Shown here in pieces: positions 58,517 to 64,000 of a stretch of DNA of 64,000 nucleotides. A program made the translations under genes and the position numbers. Origin of the DNA: Myxococcaceae bacterium JPH2 (GTDB lineage Bacteria; Myxococcota; Myxococcia; Myxococcales; Myxococcaceae); NCBI GenBank assembly GCA_016458225.1, contig JAEMGR010000010.1:247969-311968 (forward strand), written 5' to 3'. Position 1 is the first letter of the stretch. Every line of letters begins with the position of its first letter. The notes below the pieces were generated by a model. It was not told where the DNA came from. It worked only from the letters and a program-made list of their open reading frames with translations, and did no database searches.

Positions 58517-59217
58517 AGCGCACCCCAAGCTCCGAGTTCATGCCCAGGCTCGACAAGGAGCGGCAGGACCTGTGTGTCCAGTGGCAGGACTTCGCGCTCG
58601 CGATGGCTGGTGAGTTCCTCGCCCGCTCTCGACGCCTCGCCCATCACAGCGAGGACATTCGGAGCGCGGCGCTCCTCGGACTGGTCGAGGGGGCTCGGAG
58701 GTGGCAGCCGGAGCGCGGTGCGTTCTCCACTTGCGTGTATTGGGGGATTCACTGCCGGCTCCAACTCTTCGAGCGGGCAGACGCGCGCGCCGTCACGCTG
58801 CCCCATCGCCTGCCCTGGGCCCCTTCGCGGGAGGTGTCCACCAGCGCGCGCCTCACCCGCAACGCATCGGACATGCGCACCGTCGAGGACACCCTGCTCG
58901 CCCCTGACTGCGACATCACCGCGGACATCGATGCTCGGAGACTCGTCACGAGCATTGAGCCCGCGCTCGCTGCGCGCATCCTTGCTCGGCGCCAGCATGC
59001 CCACCTGCCCCCGACACGTGCGCAGCGAGCCAGGGCCGTGCGTGATGCGCGCTGGTTCATGCACTGGCACTTCGAGGACGGCGCCCTCGCCAGCGCAGCG
59101 CGGAAGGCGCGAGTCACGCGGGCAGCCGTCCACGTCGCAGTCGGGCGCGCAGGGGTGCAGTTCGCGGAGATTGCCGACGAAATCCGAACCGAGGCCGACC
59201 GGCCGTCGCTGCGCTGA
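58513..59217 (+). CDS. sigma-70 region 2-like phage protein
   Basis: The 234-residue protein has a sigma region 2 signature (HHSEDIRSAALLGLVEGARR, then WQPERGAFSTCVYWGIHCRL). The C-terminal part has an HTH-like helix pair (ASAARKARVTRAAVHVAVGR). It may direct host RNA polymerase to late phage promoters. Overlaps the loader gene by 4 bp. Confidence 0.72.
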   Translation: MKRTPSSEFMPRLDKERQDLCVQWQDFALAMAGEFLARSRRLAHHSEDIRSAALLGLVEGARRWQPERGAFSTCVYWGIHCRLQLFERADARAVTLPHRLPWAPSREVSTSARLTRNASDMRTVEDTLLAPDCDITADIDARRLVTSIEPALAARILARRQHAHLPPTRAQRARAVRDARWFMHWHFEDGALASAARKARVTRAAVHVAVGRAGVQFAEIADEIRTEADRPSLR

Positions 59218-59226
59218 GGACACACC

Positions 59227-60015
59227 ATGCACGCGACTCAGTCAGTCACCAGTACCTCGCCCCTCCGCATCGTCCGCTCGCTCACGCCAACGGGCGAAGT
59301 TGAGGCCCTCGTCGCGCAGCTCCAGGCGCTGCCCGAGGGGTGCGCCGCGGCTCGGCTCGCGGAGTCCCGCCTCGCGCAACTCCTCCTGCCTATGCTGGCA
59401 CGCATCGCCGGGAGCATCGCCCGCGAGTGGGGCGCGCGGCACGAGGATCTCGTCCAAGAGGCGATGGCCGAGACGCTGCGCCTCTGGCGCAAGTACCCGC
59501 GGCGCGAGGGCGCGGGTTACGCGGCCTACGTGTCTACCCTCGCTCGCCAGCGCATGCTGACGGCGGCAACAGTCGAGCGCTCAGCCGTGCACGTCACCCG
59601 CCACGCGCGGCGCAAGCTGGGGCGGGCCAAGCGCGCTGCCCGCGAGCAGGACATCCCGCTCGCAGATGCGATGGCCGCCCAGGGCCTGGACCCTGACACT
59701 CAGCTCGCCCTGGGCGACGGCACCGTCCATGCGGCGATGCCGGTGGACGCGCTGCTCGGCCTGGCTGACGCCAGCGGCGAGGCCCGTGGGGCGCTGGCGT
59801 TGATGGAGCGCGCCATGGCGGAGCTGCACCGCCTCCCCCGCCTGGAGCGCGCGGCCCTCTCCGCACGGATGGGCGTGGGCGAGCCCGGAGGGCATCCCGC
59901 GTCGGTGGCGACGCTGGCCGAGCGCTGGTCGGTGCCCCACGCGCGCATCCGCGCCATCCAGCAAGCGGCCCTTACGCGTTTGCGCAAGCGCCTCGCGCGC
60001 AAGGGAGGTGCCTAA
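59227..60015 (+). CDS. second sigma-70-like phage protein
   Basis: The 262-residue protein has region 2-like HEDLVQEAMAETLRLWRKYP, then REGAGYAAYVSTLARQRM. Region 4-like ASVATLAERWSVPHARIRA and IQQAALTRLRKRL follow, so both promoter-contacting regions are recognisable. It follows the first sigma-like gene by 9 bp and overlaps the next gene (TAATG). A pair of sigma-like factors in one early operon is unusual. Confidence 0.75.
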   Translation: MHATQSVTSTSPLRIVRSLTPTGEVEALVAQLQALPEGCAAARLAESRLAQLLLPMLARIAGSIAREWGARHEDLVQEAMAETLRLWRKYPRREGAGYAAYVSTLARQRMLTAATVERSAVHVTRHARRKLGRAKRAAREQDIPLADAMAAQGLDPDTQLALGDGTVHAAMPVDALLGLADASGEARGALALMERAMAELHRLPRLERAALSARMGVGEPGGHPASVATLAERWSVPHARIRAIQQAALTRLRKRLARKGGA

Positions 60016-60299
60016 TGCCCGTCATCGTCGCGCTGAGGAACGGGACGTGCACCGCGGACGGGTGCGGAGGCGGTATCCGTCGCGGTGAGTTTGTCGAGTA
60101 CGCGGCCGGCACGGGCGCGCGGCACCTGGAGTGCGCCAACGCGCCCCAGGGCCGCCGCGTCAACCTCCGGGCGGGCATCTGCGCGTGTGGTGCGCGCGTG
60201 CCCGCCCGAGAGGGCTCTCTCGTCCTGGCCGGGGAGCGGGAGCAGGCCGGGCGCTACATCAAGCGGTGGCGGGTCCGCTGCGCGCGATGTTACCCATGA
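60015..60299 (+). CDS. small Cys-rich phage protein
   Basis: The 94-residue protein has three Cys pairs (CTADGCGGGIR, ICACGARV, RCARCYP) and is likely zinc-binding. Its start overlaps the sigma stop as TAATG. It ends the tightly packed part of the early operon. Confidence 0.65.
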   Translation: MPVIVALRNGTCTADGCGGGIRRGEFVEYAAGTGARHLECANAPQGRRVNLRAGICACGARVPAREGSLVLAGEREQAGRYIKRWRVRCARCYP

Positions 60300-60390
60300 C
60301 GATAGGCACGCCCAGTAGATACTGAACGGGCGTGGCGTGCCTTCACCGGGAGGCGATGATCTACCGTTTGCCCTTTTCGGCGAGGGGCGA

Positions 60391-61125
60391 ATGCTTTACG
60401 TCACCACACTGGTACTCCTGGCAGCATCATCGCTTCCCGATGGAGGCACGACAGCGCTGGGCGAGCCCCAATACCTGGACGCAGGCACTGCCAGAAGGTC
60501 GGAAACTGGCAGCGAGGTATCGCCTAAGGCGATGGAGCGTTCTGACGGCAGAACTCCGATGAAGCTCGCAGATGGCTCGCCGAACATGGCGTACTTCAAC
60601 CCTCCAAGCGGATATCGCAGTGCCGAGGGATTCCAGAAAGCGCGCTGGGGAATGTCGCCAGCCGAGGTGCAGAAACTCTACCCCAGCCTTCAGCAAGTTC
60701 AAGACGGGGTATGGGCGTTAAGCGGAACGACGGCGGACCTCGACACGCAATCGTTCTTCTTCTTCGCACGCAATCGCTTGGCAGTGGTAATGGTCAACGT
60801 CAACGATTTGCATTCATCACCCGACCAGTATGAGGCCGACTACAGGTCTCTCAAAGACTTACTCCAGCGCAAATACGGAAAGCCAAGCATCGACGAAACA
60901 ACCTGGAAGCAGGAGCTGTTCAGAGGTGACCCGAAGAACTTCGGGACAGCGCTCCTTCTGGGGCACGTCGAATTAAAGGCCAAATGGAATGGTCCTGAAA
61001 CAGTAATCAGTATCACTGCCCAGGGGAAAGGAAGCCGAGTGCTCGTGCAACTAGGGTACGCGAGCGTAAGGCTCGCGTTGCAACTCCAGAATGAGATCGC
61101 TGATCGCGCGACAGACGACTTGTAG
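60391..61125 (+). CDS. exported protein, possible lysogenic conversion (moron) gene
   Basis: The ATG at 60391 follows GAGGGGCGA and opens a signal peptide (MLYVTTLVLLAASSLPDGG). The 244-residue mature protein contains RWGMSPAEVQKLYPSLQQVQ, a motif seen in small secreted bacterial proteins, and an alpha/beta core. Its base composition is clearly less GC-rich than all neighbours. A lone signal-peptide gene between convergent early and late operons is typical of morons that modify the lysogen. Function is unknown. Confidence 0.72.
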   Translation: MLYVTTLVLLAASSLPDGGTTALGEPQYLDAGTARRSETGSEVSPKAMERSDGRTPMKLADGSPNMAYFNPPSGYRSAEGFQKARWGMSPAEVQKLYPSLQQVQDGVWALSGTTADLDTQSFFFFARNRLAVVMVNVNDLHSSPDQYEADYRSLKDLLQRKYGKPSIDETTWKQELFRGDPKNFGTALLLGHVELKAKWNGPETVISITAQGKGSRVLVQLGYASVRLALQLQNEIADRATDDL

Positions 61126-61170
61126 CGCCTATAATAACCAGCATCGAGGCAGTCCCACGCGGCCTCTCAA

Positions 61171-63612
61171 TCAGTTCAGAGAATACCTCAGGCTCGTCAA
61201 GGAGAATGTAACACCCATCGCAAGACCGACTGACACAGTCACTCCGCCGGTGGGCAACACTATAACCGGAATAATCCCGGCGCTGCTGCCCATATAAAAC
61301 TTCAGCGCGCGACTTGGCCGATAGTCCACGGAATTTGCCAGCAGCGTTGCCCCCGAGGCAATCGCGGCAGTTGTTGCCACGTTGCCGCGGAACTCCACAT
61401 CACCCAGGTCATTCCGGCGATACTCCGCAAGCCCATAAACACTCTCGTTTTCATTGCCGAACCCAGCACCGAACTTGGAAATGGACGTGTCCGTTGAAGG
61501 CATTACGCGCCTCCACGACTCGAATGTGGGCACCGCCACTGCGGAGACGGAGTCGAGCGTCAGCACCGTTGCGAATGTGCTCGATCGCGACACAGTGACG
61601 ATCGCGTAGCGGGCAGTCGCCGGGACCTGGGACTGAAGCGCGAAGCGTGAGTAGGTGTTCGCGGGAGTGGTAGCGCCTCCCAGTGACACAGTGACATTCG
61701 AAACAGCGACAAAGGCGGAGTTCAGAAACTCAAACACGAGGAGCCCTGCCGCTACGTTAGCCGTATCCTGCTTTGCGTAGGCAGACACAATCCACGTCTC
61801 CCCGCCACGGACAACGAACGGCTGCGACGAGATGCTCGTAGCGGCGCTTGGGATGAATCGCAACGCCGACGAGCCTGCATAGGCGTCTGAGGTGAACCCA
61901 ACCGAGGCTCCCCACGCTCCCGAATTGAGCACCCATGCATCGGGCGGGGCGTTCACACCTGACGTGGCTGCCTCAAAGTCACTGTTGAGCGGGAGTGCCG
62001 CGTACGATACCCGAGGGAACAACATACGCGGCTCGACATACCGAGGAGCGAGAGCCACCTCCGCGCTCGCCGCTCCCAGGTTCCCCGTCCTGTCCCTCCC
62101 CACGACTCGCGCGTAGTAGCTCGCGCCAGGCGTGAGGTCGGCCACCTCGAAGCGCGTCGCCCTCGATGCCGTCTTGAACGTGCCCGACGACGGAGCGAAC
62201 CCAGCCGTCGGGCTCACGTGTAGCTCGTAGCTGTCCCACGTGGCGCCGCTCGCGGACGCTTTGAACGTGAGCGCGAAGCCGTTGACCGTCGGGGTCGGCA
62301 CGAGATCCACCGGGGCCGAGGGGCCGGTGAATGGCGCCGAGGGCGCGCACCCGGGCGCCGCCTCGCGCTGCATCCATTGCATGATCGACGTCGAGGGCGC
62401 GCCGCGGAGCTGCACGGTAGTCCGCGCCTCTCCATTGCTGCCGCACTCGCACTCGATGGACACAACGCCGAGAGCCTGGTCCGTGTCGAAGTGCACGCCG
62501 TTGGCGCCGACGGCCACCAGGTCCGACACCTCGAGGTGCCAGTGCACACCCTGGAGGCGCATCGTGACCTGGAGGGCCGCGCGCGACAGGTCCGCAATCG
62601 CCGCATCCGCCAGGCGCTGGGCCTCGGGCGCGGTGTTGATGTTGCTGGTGCTGGCCTCCGCCACCTGCATCCAGCGGCGCCCATAGAGCGCGCGGGCCGT
62701 CGGGTTCTCGGCGTACACCTTCTTTCGTCGCGCGAGCCCGGTGGAGTCCTTGTCCGCCTTGTCCGAGTACACCACCTCGACGTCCGTCCGGATGTCGGCG
62801 AGCGACTGGGCCACGCTCGACAGCTCCACGTAGTGCTCGGGCCCGTACCGCCACACGGGCGCCGTCGCGAGGCGGTCGGGGCTCCACAGGCTGAGCGCCC
62901 AGGCGTTGGTGTCCGCGCGCCACCTGTAGCGCACGTCCCAGCCAATCTGGCCGGCTAGCTCGCGGAGAGCATCGAGGACGGGCCCCGTGCGCTGGAGGTA
63001 CTTGCCGCGCATGCTGAGCGGATCCACGGGCACGTACAGGCCCACGCCGAGTTGCGCCGGGAGCGAGCCCAAGCCCCAGTCGTTGAGGATGGCTTGCATG
63101 ACGACCTGCACCGGGGTTCCCGCGTCGCTGCCGTACTCCTTCTCTGACTCCGCGAACGTGTCTTGGATGACGCTGGCCGCGTCCAAGCACGTGGCGTTGA
63201 TCTCCTCGGCGCCGACGTCGAGCTGGTCGATTCGGCCTCGGAACACCTCGCGGAAACCGTCGGTCACCAGCGGCGAGGAGCGCGCAGTGCCGAGGGGCAC
63301 CGTCGCTACCTCAATCAGCACCCACGCGCCGACGCGCAAGATCGGCCCCGCGCTGTTGAGGGCGCTGCTGGCCACGAGCGGGGCCAAGGACAGCGCCCGG
63401 CCATCGGGCCCGTTGCGAGCAACACTCAGGGTCGCCTGGGCCACCTGGGCGTCCAGGTTGGTGCTCCACTTGGCCCCCATGAGCATGTCGCCGCCCATGA
63501 GGGTTGAGAGGTCCACCCACTGTGTGCCGCGCAGAACGCGGACACGGAGGACAGAGGCGAATCCGGCCGCGCACTCAAGGGCGGCCCGGTCCTGCAATGA
63601 CAGCGCGCGCAT
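61171..63612 (-). CDS. phage tail-tip / receptor-binding protein
   Basis: The 813-residue protein has an N-terminal tail-tip domain (ATLSVARNGPDGRALSLAP, FREVFRGRIDQLDVGAEEIN, KYLQRTGPVLDALRELAG), as in central-tip proteins that join tail tube and fibre. An FN3 domain lies at about 430-525 (VDLVPTPTVNGFALTFKAS, FEVADLTPGASYYARVVG). The C-terminal 250 residues are beta-rich and of lower GC, the usual place for host-range variation. The ribosome site AGGAG is inside a hairpin (63618-63646). Convergent with the moron gene, 45 bp apart. Confidence 0.82.
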   Translation of the reverse strand: MRALSLQDRAALECAAGFASVLRVRVLRGTQWVDLSTLMGGDMLMGAKWSTNLDAQVAQATLSVARNGPDGRALSLAPLVASSALNSAGPILRVGAWVLIEVATVPLGTARSSPLVTDGFREVFRGRIDQLDVGAEEINATCLDAASVIQDTFAESEKEYGSDAGTPVQVVMQAILNDWGLGSLPAQLGVGLYVPVDPLSMRGKYLQRTGPVLDALRELAGQIGWDVRYRWRADTNAWALSLWSPDRLATAPVWRYGPEHYVELSSVAQSLADIRTDVEVVYSDKADKDSTGLARRKKVYAENPTARALYGRRWMQVAEASTSNINTAPEAQRLADAAIADLSRAALQVTMRLQGVHWHLEVSDLVAVGANGVHFDTDQALGVVSIECECGSNGEARTTVQLRGAPSTSIMQWMQREAAPGCAPSAPFTGPSAPVDLVPTPTVNGFALTFKASASGATWDSYELHVSPTAGFAPSSGTFKTASRATRFEVADLTPGASYYARVVGRDRTGNLGAASAEVALAPRYVEPRMLFPRVSYAALPLNSDFEAATSGVNAPPDAWVLNSGAWGASVGFTSDAYAGSSALRFIPSAATSISSQPFVVRGGETWIVSAYAKQDTANVAAGLLVFEFLNSAFVAVSNVTVSLGGATTPANTYSRFALQSQVPATARYAIVTVSRSSTFATVLTLDSVSAVAVPTFESWRRVMPSTDTSISKFGAGFGNENESVYGLAEYRRNDLGDVEFRGNVATTAAIASGATLLANSVDYRPSRALKFYMGSSAGIIPVIVLPTGGVTVSVGLAMGVTFSLTSLRYSLN

Positions 63613-63617
63613 GCAAT

Positions 63618-63646
63618 CTCCTGACGGGTGGTGAGTCCGTCAGGAG
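63618..63646 (-). promoter_or_regulatory. hairpin that sequesters the tail-tip ribosome-binding site
   Basis: CTCCTGACGG and CCGTCAGGAG (10 bp, 9-nt loop) bracket the AGGAG ribosome site of the tail-tip gene, 5 nt from its ATG. Base pairing would hide the site. It also lies between two late genes and might act as a weak terminator, but no T-tract follows. Confidence 0.6.
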
Positions 63647-63660
63647 GAAGGGGCGCCGAC

Positions 63661-64000
63661 TCAGGCGCGCGGGACAGGCACCGTCACGGCCGGGATGCCG
63701 AGCGCGGGCGTGGGCGCGGACTGGACGTCATCCAGGTACGGCAGCCGGCGGAACCCCAAGACATCCTGTCGGTAGCGCATGCTCGGCCATGCCCTGACGC
63801 GCGCGCCGGCCTGGTACGCATCGGCGAGGGTGAGCGTCTTGTGGCCCCCGCCCGTGGCGCCCACGACGCACCCGGCGCCCACGTAGATCATGACGTGCTC
63901 GGGGTCGCCGCCCTTCCCGTAGAGCACCAGGTCCCCGGGCTGCAGGTCGGCCTCGCTCGCGACGGGCGTGCACTCGGCCCACAAGACGTCCGTGTTGTGG
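63661..64000 (-). CDS. NlpC/P60-family peptidoglycan hydrolase, partial
   Basis: The frame enters from the right edge (HNTDVLWAECTP...) and stops at 63661. The visible C-terminal part has DLQPGDLVLYGKGGDPEHVMIYVG with the catalytic His of the NlpC/P60 fold. The nucleophile Cys would lie beyond 64000. Tail-associated NlpC proteins cut peptidoglycan during DNA entry. A Pro/Ala-rich tail ends the protein. Confidence 0.75.
   Translation of the reverse strand, partial: HNTDVLWAECTPVASEADLQPGDLVLYGKGGDPEHVMIYVGAGCVVGATGGGHKTLTLADAYQAGARVRAWPSMRYRQDVLGFRRLPYLDDVQSAPTPALGIPAVTVPVPRA

Larger units (their letters stand above)
54743..64000. mobile_element. left part of a prophage or related phage-like element
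   Basis: Immediately after tRNA-Arg(CCT) begins a rightward early operon of short overlapping genes with replication proteins and sigma-like factors. Leftward tail genes start at the right side. This opposing early/late layout, the tRNA boundary and the phage domain content identify a prophage. No integrase, terminase or capsid gene is in the window. The right end and attR lie beyond 64000, and attL has not been proven by matching tRNA sequence. Confidence 0.78.

Noticed and set aside
61130-61135. TATAAT after the moron gene as a promoter
   Set aside because: No -35 partner and no rightward gene follows.

Overview
The window is very GC-rich, with strongly G/C-biased third codon positions. 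It carries a CarboxypepD_reg-repeat protein, a PP2C/cyclic-nucleotide-binding fusion, FHA proteins and many lipoproteins. Together these point to a myxobacterium (Myxococcota, order Myxococcales, of the Myxococcus/Corallococcus/Cystobacter kind). The genus is an inference from gene content and style, not from a marker gene.

Positions 1-17.3 kb are ordinary chromosome. They hold a periplasmic catalase with an ankyrin partner (katB-ankB type), a RutE-like nitroreductase and a secreted FN3-FN3-GH18 chitinase lipoprotein. A leftward run follows: a large repeat-rich regulatory-domain protein, coaBC, family 4 uracil-DNA glycosylase, an esterase and a 3,5-diaminohexanoate dehydrogenase. Next come an FHA / PP2C-cNBD signalling pair and several small envelope proteins.

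Positions 17.7-47.2 kb hold one leftward, tightly packed gene cluster for an extracellular contractile injection system (eCIS, Afp/PVC-like). It starts at 47215 with the sheath and tube. It continues through a zinc-ribbon protein, a disordered linker protein, the DUF4255 cap, the AAA+ ATPase, tube-initiator and LysM proteins, hub, spike, PAAR-like tip, gp25 and three large baseplate proteins. It ends in a DUF6519/Ig-module/beta-propeller protein, a 2129-residue DUF4157 effector candidate and a small HEAT-like protein. Most junctions overlap by 4 bp or lie within 15 bp, so the genes are probably translated as one coupled unit. No obvious tape measure and no conventional tail fibre are present. 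A CAT-anticodon tRNA with a strong terminator sits at the downstream end.

Positions 47.2-54.7 kb hold a low-GC leader region, a lipoprotein gene broken by a frameshift, an SDR oxidoreductase, a HEAT-like lipoprotein, a DNase I-fold lipoprotein and a signal peptidase I.

From the tRNA-Arg(CCT) at 54669 to the right edge the sequence looks like the left part of a prophage or related element. A rightward early operon of ATGA-overlapping small genes carries a replication initiator, a DnaC-like loader and two sigma-70-like proteins. It faces leftward late genes for a tail-tip protein and an NlpC/P60 protein cut by the window end. Inside the initiator gene lie six phased GTCAC repeats followed by a purine-rich 10-bp tandem repeat, a good candidate for the phage replication origin. 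No integrase is in the window.
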